Shown: piece after piece, positions 18,701-26,661 of the stretch
Position numbering within the stretch: the first letter of the stretch is position 1
Layout: each line of letters starts with the position of its first letter
Assembly (NCBI GenBank): GCA_964489955.1
Contig: CAZBAV010000005.1
Span: forward strand, 1-64,000
Length of the DNA: 64,000 nt
Reading direction: 5' to 3'
From: Leadbetterella sp964489955
Lineage (GTDB): Bacteria; Bacteroidota; Bacteroidia; Cytophagales; Spirosomataceae
Notes under the pieces: model-generated
The model's input: only the letters and a program-made list of their open reading frames with translations
What the model was told of the DNA's origin: nothing
The model's database searches: none
Translations under genes and position numbers: made by a program

Positions 18701-21700
18701 GACCGAAAGGCTAGGGTTTCCTCCAATGATTAAGTTTCTTCCTGCCACTTCAGTACTAAGGTCAATATTCTTTAAAGATGAAATATCTGTTAAAACACCG
18801 TTACTGGCAATTGTTATGCCTCCTCTTACACTTTCAAGAGAAGTCAGCCCCGTAATAGCAGACAACGAATTGTTTACAACAATAGAAATAGAACCATCAA
18901 TACTTTGAAGTTGACTTAAACCCGAAATTGCTACGACCTGTGAGTTACTCGAGATGGTTAATGTACCTCCAACATTTGTAAGCGACATCATACCATCTAT
19001 AACAGTTAAACTGGGATTAGACATTATGTTAAATTCTCCGCCAACACTCGCTAGATTACTTAAACCATCAAGATTACTTAAAGCTAAATTCCCTGCAATA
19101 TTTAGTGCCCCTCCGATAGTTTCAAGAGAACTTAAACCATCAAAATTTGTCAGTGATGAATTAGATTGAATATTAAGATATCCTCCAATTCCTGCAAGAT
19201 TTCTTAAACCGTCGAGATTAGTAATATCTCCTAAAACAGACTCTTGAATGTTCACAACTCCTGGAAAATATGTACAGCCAGGATAATCTAAAATAAATTG
19301 ATCAATAGTAAACTGAGAATTGAAAGAAATGCCTCCTCCCTGTGGGCAAATGGTTCTGGTCATAAAAAATGTCCTTTCTGACCAGTCACTAGTTTTGTCT
19401 TCATCACATATACTTCTTACATAAAAGTCATAAGGTGTATTTTCTTCTAAGCCTTCTACTGTAACAGTAGCCTCGCTTACTTTTCCTGTAAGAATAGGTG
19501 TAGCAGTGGCCAAATCAGCATCTACCTCTAATATTATCCACTCATACTCAATGGCATTATCTATACTATCCCAACCAAAGCTGGATTTATCTGAGGTGGT
19601 GGATATAGCTATTACTTCAGTAGGGACTTCACAAACGCTACTGTTTCCACCTTGGATAACAGTTATGGAGTAATCTTCCATTTCTCCATTAAAACCATTT
19701 TGGCAAGGTACAATATAAACTTCATTATCATAAACACCCATCACTCTCATTCTGTAACTTCCATCTGGTGTACCAGTTGGCACCATAAATGAACCATTTA
19801 TACTGAACCAAGCAGCATTAGTTGTTTTAAACATAACCTCATCCTCATCAAATACGTAGTTTTTATTCCAATCTATCCAGATTTTATAACTCATAGGGTT
19901 CTCATCTGTTGGCGGTGTAATAGTAAACCCTATTTCTGATCCAGCTACCTGATTTACAGAATGAGTTCCTGAAAAATTACCATAACCATTTGTTGAAAAT
20001 CCAGAACTGGTATTATTTATATTTACTATTCCACCAGTAGTTGTAAAAGAGTTTATATACAATTTCAACATTGAGTTGACAGAAGAAGAACTTGGCTTAC
20101 AATACTCTTTAGCTCCTACACAGGCTGCCACTACGGCTGACTCACTAATACAATCTGTTGCATTTCCACTTATCTCTCTCCAATGCGTACTTGGATCCTT
20201 GGTCAAATACGTACAGATATTGGGTAAGTTACAGACCGAAAGAAGCGGGTTGCCTGATATACGCAGAAAATCAAACGAAACATTCGAAACATCAATATTG
20301 CTTAGAGTACCAATATTCTCTAGAATTGAATTTTCCAAAATATCTATACCCTCTGCGGATGTTAAATTGCTTAAACCCTCTATACTCTCCAAAGAACTAT
20401 TGTTTGTAATGTATAAAGTTCCGTTAACAGTAGTTAATTCTCCTAATCCCGCAAAGCTTGTTAATGATTGATTCGATTCAAACCGCAAATCTTCTCCAAT
20501 GCTCGTAAGATTTCCCAAAGCCTCAAGATTATTTAATGAGCTATTAGATCTAACTTCTACGTCCCCTCCTACGCTTTCTAGGTTGTTCAAACCCTCTAAG
20601 CTAGTTAAGTTGTGATTGGAACTAAGTTTAAGTGAGCCATTAAGACTACTTATATTTTCTAATCCATCTAAATTGATCAAAGAAGAGTTGTTTGATAGCA
20701 TTATTCCGTCTCCTATACTTGTTAAACCACTCAGGTCTTCAAGGTTAGGCAGGGAACTATACGTAATCAATAAGTGCCCATATATTGTAGTAATATTATT
20801 TAGCCCTTCAAGATTCGTTACATCGTTTGAAAAGTAGGTTCCCTGAATCTCTAGGTTCCCTGTGATTGTAGTGCAATCGGGAAAATCTATCTTAAATTGG
20901 TCAATTTCTGCCTGAGTACTAAAGCTGAGGTCTCCTTCTGGACAAACGGAAGAGTTCAAAGTAGTAAATGTAAGCTTCTTAGACCAACAAATACCCTCGT
21001 CAGGGTCATCATAGTTTGCCCTTACATAGAAATCGTAGGTAGAACCTTGTTCCAAGAAATCCAAAATCACAGACGTTGCATCAATAGAGCCAGAGTTCTC
21101 TGAATTTGCCGAACGTGGATCCTCCCCCTCTGCTACCACAACCCACGAGTATTCTGTAACATTGTTCAATGCGTTCCACTCAAAATCTGCTCCGTTTTGG
21201 GTGATGTTGCTAACTACTAATCCCTCTGGTGCCATACAAAGCGACACTGGATCCATGCCGCTAATTGCCAGTATGTGAGCAATACTTACGTTGCCAAGAT
21301 CGGTTCGTTGAAAACCAACACTAACAATATTCTTTTCGTGGTTTTCGAATGCCACTTGTAGTTCAATTTCGTAAAGATTGAGATTGTCTAATTCTTCTTC
21401 AAATTCTGAACCATCACGAGACACTTTGCCAAACCCTTTCACAAGTTTATTATTGCTACTAGATAAGTCCCCTATAGATATTCCTTTAAAAGCTTGTGAA
21501 CTTCCGTCTTCAAAGTTGATGGTAACATCTACAATAGAGCTACCTGCCCCAGACGTAGCTAGAAGATACAGAGCTTCTGATGCTATTGGAGTTTGAAGCA
21601 ACAAACTTCCTGATTGACTACCAGATACTATCAAAGAGTTATTTCCTGTTGCCGATGCTAATTGATATTCCAGACCGTCCACATTGGGGCTAACTATCTT

Positions 21701-23488
21701 TTCATTGTTTGGAAGCGAATTTTGAGGTGATACACACAAATAGTTGTAGGTTTCATTGTAAAAAACCTTGCTCCCCCCCAAGTTACCATCTACACCCGCA
21801 GTAGTAGTCTCTGACGGTACTTGACTACCCTCTGCAATAATGTCTGCATTATATCCGGACAAAGAAATAGAAGAGTACTCACGAAGGGCAACGAAATCAA
21901 AGGATGCCGCACTTCCAGGATCTCCACTACAATTTGCATAGACATGGAAAGTGTAATACTTTCCTGGTTCTAACCCTGTAAAGGATACCGAGGTACTGGT
22001 AGTGTTGCCTTGAGCAACTGGCCCATCTACCCCTGTTTCTTCAACTGCCCACCAATATTCTGTAGCGTTGTCTATAGCTTTCCATGAAAACGCTCCATTT
22101 CTGGACGACAGTTCTGTGAGCGTCAAGTCTTCAGGAGCGGGGCAACCACTCATACGAACTTTGAGAGTGTAATCCTCCGCCTCACCATAAAAACGCGTTT
22201 CACAAGGTACTATATTATTATTATTTCCGTATTTCATAATCACTCTCATCCTGTATTCCCCAGATAGAGCATCGGTGGGAACTTCCATGGATCCAAAATG
22301 ACTTCCTGATATAGCTGTAGAAGAAGAATATAACAGTTCTGAGCTTTCAAACATCTTATCATGGTTCCAGTCTACCCAAATTTTAACATGGGTTGGTTGC
22401 ACATCAAAACCTTGTTCTAATGAAAAGTCAAAAGAATCTCCAGAGTACTGCTCTACCGTGTGGCTACTAGAAAAATCCCCAAACCCATAGTTTGTATATC
22501 CGGAGCTTGTATTTGAAATATTGCTATATGCACCTGAAGTAGTAAATGAACTAATGTAAATTCCGCTTCCTGAAACAACAGAACTTATTGGAAAACAATA
22601 ATTTACAGAAACTCCTATCTCATTACAAGACTCTACAATACCATCAATATCTGAACAGGACGTGGCGTTTCCTTCAACCTTTCTTTGTCCAGCTCCAGAC
22701 AGATAAGTACAAAAGTTAACCAGATTACAATTTGCCAGTTTTGGGTTGTCAACCAGCGTTATTCCATTTCCGGATATTCTTTCAGGGTTTATAATGGACA
22801 GACCGCTAATGCTTTCTAAACTCGGGTTTCCTTCAATATAGATTTCTTTTGCTATGGCTAGTTGAGAGAACCCTCCAATAGAGGTCAGTAAAGGGTTGTT
22901 GCTGAAACCTATAGTTTCTTTGATACTTGATAAATTTCCAAAACCTGACACTGATTCCAAAATAGGATTTTCAAAAATCCACAATGACTTTCCAACAATC
23001 AACAGTGTATTAAAACCATCTATAGTAGAAATGTGAGGATTATTATCTATCACTAAACCACCTCCTATTGTATGAATATTGCTAAGCCCTGATAAACTAG
23101 TCAAAGAGGTATTTTGATGAATAATTACGTCTCCGCCTACCGACATTATTTGAGACAGTTCCGCAAGGTTTGTGATATCAGTTCCGGAAATCTCAAGATT
23201 TCCCTGAATTTCAGTACAACCCGAATAAGTGGTAGAGAAAGCAGTTACCTGTGCTTGTGATGACAGAACGATATCACCTGAAGGGCAGGTTAAAGCTATT
23301 TTAGTTGTTGTAGCAGGTATTTTGTTCGTTGTTTTACCGTCGTCGGTACTATTAACATCCGAAGAGTCTTCTTTTATCTTATTTAATATCCCTTTGTGGC
23401 TAAGCGAGCTTCCCGCATATTCCATGCATATTCCTACCATAAAGGAAAACAAGAAAAATGTACTTGTAGCTATATATTTAGTTCTCAT
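15791..23488 (-). CDS. very large secreted surface protein: L-domain, GEVED, Fn3 and 3-coathanger domains
   Basis: 2565 aa with an N-terminal signal or anchor. Four receptor-L-domain-like repeat blocks begin near residues 68, 849, 1381 and 1641, each starting with CP-x-G and built of short LS-x-L-x-x-IGG-type repeats. Three GEVED domains end near residues 437, 1270 and 2040 (GEAEDY, GEMEDY, GEAEDY). Four fibronectin type III-like segments follow the GEVED domains or lie between blocks (W-x-x-x-x-NATEYWW type). The C-terminal 65 residues form the module with LLPGFEVSKGSVF. This layout fits a surface adhesin or matrix protein, not an enzyme. It lies 57 bp after the LamG/HExxH gene, probably in the same operon. 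Two blocks share nearly identical DNA (see repeats). Confidence 0.85.
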   Translation of the reverse strand: MRTKYIATSTFFLFSFMVGICMEYAGSSLSHKGILNKIKEDSSDVNSTDDGKTTNKIPATTTKIALTCPSGDIVLSSQAQVTAFSTTYSGCTEIQGNLEISGTDITNLAELSQIMSVGGDVIIHQNTSLTSLSGLSNIHTIGGGLVIDNNPHISTIDGFNTLLIVGKSLWIFENPILESVSGFGNLSSIKETIGFSNNPLLTSIGGFSQLAIAKEIYIEGNPSLESISGLSIINPERISGNGITLVDNPKLANCNLVNFCTYLSGAGQRKVEGNATSCSDIDGIVESCNEIGVSVNYCFPISSVVSGSGIYISSFTTSGAYSNISNTSSGYTNYGFGDFSSSHTVEQYSGDSFDFSLEQGFDVQPTHVKIWVDWNHDKMFESSELLYSSSTAISGSHFGSMEVPTDALSGEYRMRVIMKYGNNNNIVPCETRFYGEAEDYTLKVRMSGCPAPEDLTLTELSSRNGAFSWKAIDNATEYWWAVEETGVDGPVAQGNTTSTSVSFTGLEPGKYYTFHVYANCSGDPGSAASFDFVALREYSSISLSGYNADIIAEGSQVPSETTTAGVDGNLGGSKVFYNETYNYLCVSPQNSLPNNEKIVSPNVDGLEYQLASATGNNSLIVSGSQSGSLLLQTPIASEALYLLATSGAGSSIVDVTINFEDGSSQAFKGISIGDLSSSNNKLVKGFGKVSRDGSEFEEELDNLNLYEIELQVAFENHEKNIVSVGFQRTDLGNVSIAHILAISGMDPVSLCMAPEGLVVSNITQNGADFEWNALNNVTEYSWVVVAEGEDPRSANSENSGSIDATSVILDFLEQGSTYDFYVRANYDDPDEGICWSKKLTFTTLNSSVCPEGDLSFSTQAEIDQFKIDFPDCTTITGNLEIQGTYFSNDVTNLEGLNNITTIYGHLLITYSSLPNLEDLSGLTSIGDGIMLSNNSSLINLDGLENISSLNGSLKLSSNHNLTSLEGLNNLESVGGDVEVRSNSSLNNLEALGNLTSIGEDLRFESNQSLTSFAGLGELTTVNGTLYITNNSSLESIEGLSNLTSAEGIDILENSILENIGTLSNIDVSNVSFDFLRISGNPLLSVCNLPNICTYLTKDPSTHWREISGNATDCISESAVVAACVGAKEYCKPSSSSVNSMLKLYINSFTTTGGIVNINNTSSGFSTNGYGNFSGTHSVNQVAGSEIGFTITPPTDENPMSYKIWIDWNKNYVFDEDEVMFKTTNAAWFSINGSFMVPTGTPDGSYRMRVMGVYDNEVYIVPCQNGFNGEMEDYSITVIQGGNSSVCEVPTEVIAISTTSDKSSFGWDSIDNAIEYEWIILEVDADLATATPILTGKVSEATVTVEGLEENTPYDFYVRSICDEDKTSDWSERTFFMTRTICPQGGGISFNSQFTIDQFILDYPGCTYFPGVVNIQESVLGDITNLDGLRNLAGIGGYLNIQSNSSLTNFDGLSSLETIGGALNIAGNLALSNLDGLSNLASVGGEFNIMSNPSLTVIDGMMSLTNVGGTLTISSNSQVVAISGLSQLQSIDGSISIVVNNSLSAITGLTSLESVRGGITIASNGVLTDISSLKNIDLSTEVAGRNLIIGGNPSLSVCNLPNFCDYLSNDPVTHPRSLGGNGADCSNDAAILATCVEPLVCPEGDLSFSTQAEVDQFKIDYPNCTEITGSVNIRGNDIENLDGLSNITSIGGELFMSENQGLVDLAGLSNLTFVGGDFTIVGNEFLNNVYGLNNLQKVGGRFMIEFNESLNNLDDLSSLESVEGYTFSISGNTSLTSVTGLSSLTKIDGDLIIAGSELLQNLNGLESLTAIRGFLVIEGNAILNDVSALSNIDASTIWGEYGLKISYNPELEVCNLPNFCTYLGQDPDVYPREIEGNKEDCISESSLLALCYADVEYCEPSSDFFSQFNGNYIESFSTFSAIENISNLVQGYSPQGYGDYTSNFSVVQYAGEVIEFTITPGTDYYDNGYKIWVDWNKNKVFEESEIVHTTHQMIRGIHQDSFWIPDGTPEGDYKMRVVVKTGATSNIDPCETGFVGEAEDYTISVLGLCPAPRRLTVTNLTTEGGTFTWDNIDKANFYEWVVVARGDSPTSGTSTVDRTVTVTGLDQDTNYDFFVRTDCDIDGASSWRKYSFTTCSSTLASIVLREVVQPNDCLFSNGEIHFDLVGLPLSKYTLSYTHNSLPIVRELDAVEGVIKLYDIEEGAYSDFEIVGVNCIASNSISVVLEGERKTWILDKVNSISCSNSVGSAEFSINIPDGTYEVSYAKTQVGVSNQIVYENINLSGGKFILSNLDVGVYAQLKLIAGCEFDLPEGFEIVDFIPELTILDKTEDVFCVALNGHIKFSTNLPDGVATLTYAFNGQNKNVSVNVKDGEFLLNDLAKGSYTTFKLTSNMCIATGSGTVVFSQPNVVASDFNRPSGCDSEDGSIGFSVSGHQQSSVLLSYRKDGILSTRTVNINNGTFALTGLGIGLYSHFSFTIGTCTITTNTTSKLECPCPSGNSVTLSSPTNDFNNQTSQVLAKKNTGSIIARNKVKGSSNISYEGASIELLPGFEVSKGSVFRAILGGCN
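18511..18575 (-). repeat. internal DNA repeat, copy 1
   Basis: 65 bp matching 20884-20948 at 64 positions. It codes for the start of an L-domain block (CPEGDLSFSTQAEVDQFKID). Confidence 0.95.
20884..20948 (-). repeat. internal DNA repeat, copy 2
   Basis: Partner of 18511-18575 (64/65 identical). It codes for CPEGDLSFSTQAEIDQFKID. Near-identity at DNA level, while flanking repeats have diverged, points to recent duplication or gene conversion. Confidence 0.95.
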
Positions 23489-23544
23489 ATTATTTCAGTG
23501 GTATATGTTTCAAATTATTATTTGACACTCTTTTTCTAAAAATC

Positions 23545-25926
23545 TTAATAGAAATTATCTATTTCTCTAAGTGTGTTTCCTTTCTCATCTATTACCTTCA
23601 ATCGTCTTTGATTAGAATTATCACTTGTCACAACCAAAAAAGTTTGTTTATTAGTTATGGGAGTAGATAATCCAAGAAAACGCTCATCACCGTTACTATA
23701 TATGTATTTCAAACACCCATTCTCAAACTTTATCTCTTCTGGATTTAAGGGAATATTAAAGTCTTGAAAACTGTATTTTGGGCCATTAGAATTTCCATAC
23801 TTCCCTTCTCGAATTCTGGTTAAAGTGGTATTTCCATCCGGCCCTATTAAAAGAGCATTATTCCCCATATCCGATTGAAACGGAAATATGCCTTTTGTTT
23901 GCTCTCCTTTTTTAAAGATTACGGTTCCGGATGGAATTTTGGTTGGAATCTTGTGTGGCAGCTTAGGACGCCGAATTGTTCTTGGAGGATACCAGGAACT
24001 ATTTTTGTCAAAAGTGATAGCTATATAATCGAACACAGTAGGATAGGCCGTTTTAAACTCATTTCTTGAATGGGGAGCCGTAGGATAAGACCAATTACTG
24101 TTAAAAAATGCAGACACTCCTGCTGCATACCGTTCAGCTGCTGCCTGCAAAAAATCTGCTTCCGGAGTAGAGTATTGATCACTATCTCGGTCAACAGCAA
24201 GTATATGCCCAAATTCGTGTGTTAAATGATCAAAACCTCTATACACCAAATCTTTTTCATATATACCGTTGGTTATCGCTTCATTTACATATGCCGTCCA
24301 ACCAAATATTTGACGGTTATGGTAAACAGCCATTCCTCCATTGGTTGGTATCAATTGTTGATGATCCAGAATTTCATTAACAAAAGGATAATTGTAACTA
24401 TAGTGGTTAGCATCAAATTTGCTAAAAGTTACTATCTCTTTTCTTGCAGCTGGGTGTTCCCCGATACTTTGTCTTTTATCAGGAGTAGTTGAATTCATCA
24501 CATTATTTGCTACCAAGTGATGATTCAAAATCACCCATTCACTACACGTATTGCTTCCGTACAACTTAACATTGTTATCGAGTTCAAGCATTCTTGTAAA
24601 CGGAGAGATAACAGTCGGTTGATTGTCGTAAGAATTGATAGTTAAAGGAGAGTTAGGAATATGATAACCACCCACTACACCCATAGGCTGAAAGAGCCAA
24701 ATTTGTTTTGCTGAATTATCAACTGTAGCCATTGACAGTACTGTATTGTTTAGATTCAGTCTTTTGTTTTCAAATGTCAACCTATAGGCGTTGGTTCCGT
24801 GTAGTGACTCGTTTGACAATTCTATTTGCCATGCAGAAAGATTGCTTATTGTATTATTTCCGGGTAGTAAACCTCTCAAAAGCTCTTCGTTAATGTCATG
24901 ATGTTTCTTATTAATGAGTTTGTATTTTCCGGTTGCATCTTTAAAAACTCTCCAAAGGAATTCATCATACCTGCCATCCATTGGAATAGGGTCTAAAGAG
25001 AGACTTCCATTAGAACTCGCTTTAATGGCTAAGTTTCTTGCCGGCATCTTATAGTCGCTAACAAGCTCTTCTTTGTTTTGGATTACAAACCATATCCCAT
25101 CACTTAGCATAGTAAAGTTGAGATCTATTGGATTAGTGAACCTTACAGCCTGGTCTACCGGCAAGCTTCCTGTAATACTTTCATTTGGAATGGTTGTGGT
25201 CAAATTTCTCGTCCCTGCCAACTGCGGCAAGCTATTGCTAAATGTAGTTCCGCCAGCTTCATCAAATTTAAAATGAACTAAAAGATTCTGATGGTTTTCG
25301 TATTGCATTACCATTGCCTTTTGGATTTGTTCTTGAGTTCTCTCTACGTCCCAAATAGAAAGGTTATCAATAGCCCCCTTAAAGTAGCTTTTCCCATGTA
25401 GCCAGGTTGTATTAGTGTAACCACCTAAGTAAACCTTGTTGTCATTATTAATTGTGTTAAGCCCGGAATTTAGAGAGATTGCAGACTTCAGTTCTCCATC
25501 TACATAGCACTTCAGTACAGAATTGTTGTAAGTAATAGCTACAAAGTGCCAATTATCGTCTACTATTTCTGCCAAATTATCCTGATCCTTGTTGTTTCCC
25601 CAAAAGCACAACTGAAACTTCCCATTGATTTTTCTAGAAGAAATACCAAACGCAGAACCTGTCTTACCTGGCTCTCCAAGGCCTATTATCGGTTCGTAGT
25701 TTTTATACATGTTCTCATCCAAATCAGACTTTAACCAAAACTCTATTGTTCTGGCACAGTTTCCTATCGGTAAACCTTGCGAAGTAAAAAACTCTACTCC
25801 TTTTGTACCTTCGAAGTACAAAGACTGATTTTGAGCTTTACAAATGAACTGAAAACAAAAAATAAGTAGTGAGCATAAAGCGGCTCTTTCTACCGACGTA
25901 AGAATCCATTTTTTTAGTATTATCAT
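23545..25926 (-). CDS. secreted LamG-domain protein with HExxH zinc-binding motif
   Basis: 793 aa. A signal peptide ends near residue 31 (FQFICKAQ). Residues about 35-225 form a laminin-G/concanavalin-like domain (IEFWLKSD, WHFVAITYNN, VYLGGYTN, GAIDNLSIWDVERT). A middle region of about 300 residues is unrecognised. HEFGH at residues about 570-574 (24205-24219), within LTHEFGHILAVDRDSD, is a zincin-type metal site with a possible third ligand downstream (AVDRD). The C-terminus is beta-rich. A secreted metallopeptidase of unusual type is likely, but the HEXXH site alone does not prove activity. It heads a probable two-gene unit with the 2565-aa protein. Confidence 0.75.
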   Translation of the reverse strand: MIILKKWILTSVERAALCSLLIFCFQFICKAQNQSLYFEGTKGVEFFTSQGLPIGNCARTIEFWLKSDLDENMYKNYEPIIGLGEPGKTGSAFGISSRKINGKFQLCFWGNNKDQDNLAEIVDDNWHFVAITYNNSVLKCYVDGELKSAISLNSGLNTINNDNKVYLGGYTNTTWLHGKSYFKGAIDNLSIWDVERTQEQIQKAMVMQYENHQNLLVHFKFDEAGGTTFSNSLPQLAGTRNLTTTIPNESITGSLPVDQAVRFTNPIDLNFTMLSDGIWFVIQNKEELVSDYKMPARNLAIKASSNGSLSLDPIPMDGRYDEFLWRVFKDATGKYKLINKKHHDINEELLRGLLPGNNTISNLSAWQIELSNESLHGTNAYRLTFENKRLNLNNTVLSMATVDNSAKQIWLFQPMGVVGGYHIPNSPLTINSYDNQPTVISPFTRMLELDNNVKLYGSNTCSEWVILNHHLVANNVMNSTTPDKRQSIGEHPAARKEIVTFSKFDANHYSYNYPFVNEILDHQQLIPTNGGMAVYHNRQIFGWTAYVNEAITNGIYEKDLVYRGFDHLTHEFGHILAVDRDSDQYSTPEADFLQAAAERYAAGVSAFFNSNWSYPTAPHSRNEFKTAYPTVFDYIAITFDKNSSWYPPRTIRRPKLPHKIPTKIPSGTVIFKKGEQTKGIFPFQSDMGNNALLIGPDGNTTLTRIREGKYGNSNGPKYSFQDFNIPLNPEEIKFENGCLKYIYSNGDERFLGLSTPITNKQTFLVVTSDNSNQRRLKVIDEKGNTLREIDNFY

Positions 25927-26182
25927 GGTTGTGAAATTGGTTTATACACTTACTCTTTTTTAGGATTTTCAGCTTTCTCCTTGGTTTATTTTATAAGAGG
26001 ATAACACTACCATGTAGTAAAAATCCTTTAATGAAATGGTATCTGCCAGATCAACGTACTAGCAAAAGTGATTTATGGGTCTTTGATATTTGTTTATATA
26101 TTTCGTTTCAAAAGCCTTATGAGACTAATCCCCCAGCTATTCATTCAGGCTCTCAATGCATGAGTTAGGCCGATCATACCTT
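25927..26182. other. intergenic region
   Basis: 256 bp between the LytTR gene and the LamG/HExxH gene. I see no clear -7 box or repeat of the type found upstream of the LytTR gene. Confidence 0.4.
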
Positions 26183-26533
26183 TCATCCGGTTCTTATTTT
26201 TTTGTGTAAACTATTTGACTGTTCAAAATACTCTCTCAATACGACTCGTCCTCTCCTACTTGGTATCAGCACGGTATCATCATTTAGCACTACAAAGTCT
26301 TTGTCTCTGGTTCTATAGTAGGTTTTTACATGATTAAGATTGACCATCTCTTTACGATTAACCCGTAAAAAACCTTTCTTAACCAGTCGACTTTCCAAGG
26401 TTTTCAAGGTAGTAGAAACTAGCTTAGGCCTGGCATCAAAAAAATGTATATAGGTATAATTTACATCTGCCCTTAGCAGCTTGATTTGGGTAGGACATAC
26501 ATTAAGACGGCTTCCAATGTGTACGGTGTTCAT
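26183..26533 (-). CDS. orphan LytTR-type DNA-binding regulator
   Basis: 116 aa consisting essentially of one LytTR DNA-binding domain (IKLLRADVNYTYIHF, KTLESRLVKKGFLRVNRKEMVNLNHVKTY). The receiver domain usual in this family is absent, so signal input must come from a partner or from expression level. It lies directly after the TPR hybrid sensor gene on the same strand. Upstream there is a promoter with paired 9-bp direct repeats, suggesting autoregulation. The downstream 25926 and 23488 genes are plausible targets. Confidence 0.88.
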   Translation of the reverse strand: MNTVHIGSRLNVCPTQIKLLRADVNYTYIHFFDARPKLVSTTLKTLESRLVKKGFLRVNRKEMVNLNHVKTYYRTRDKDFVVLNDDTVLIPSRRGRVVLREYFEQSNSLHKKIRTG

Positions 26534-26574
26534 GGTTTATTTATTCGTTCATTCACCCATAGAGTAGGTGAAAT

Positions 26575-26640
26575 TTTTGCCACAAAATTATAGGGAATTA
26601 AGTGGCAAAATCCGTCAAAATAGTCGCATTTTCCGTCAAA
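26575..26640 (-). promoter_or_regulatory. LytTR gene promoter with direct-repeat operator and inverted repeat
   Basis: A -7 box TAATTTTG (26583-26590, minus strand) has no -33 TTG at the normal distance. In its place are two copies of TTTGACGGA (26611-26619 and 26632-26640) with a 12-bp spacer, 21 bp period. LytTR proteins are known to bind 9-bp direct repeats with 12-13-bp spacers. A 9-bp inverted repeat, TTTTGCCAC/GTGGCAAAA (26575-26583 and 26602-26610), flanks the -7 box. Confidence 0.7.
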
Positions 26641-26661
26641 TTTGAGCCTTAGGGGCTTAAT

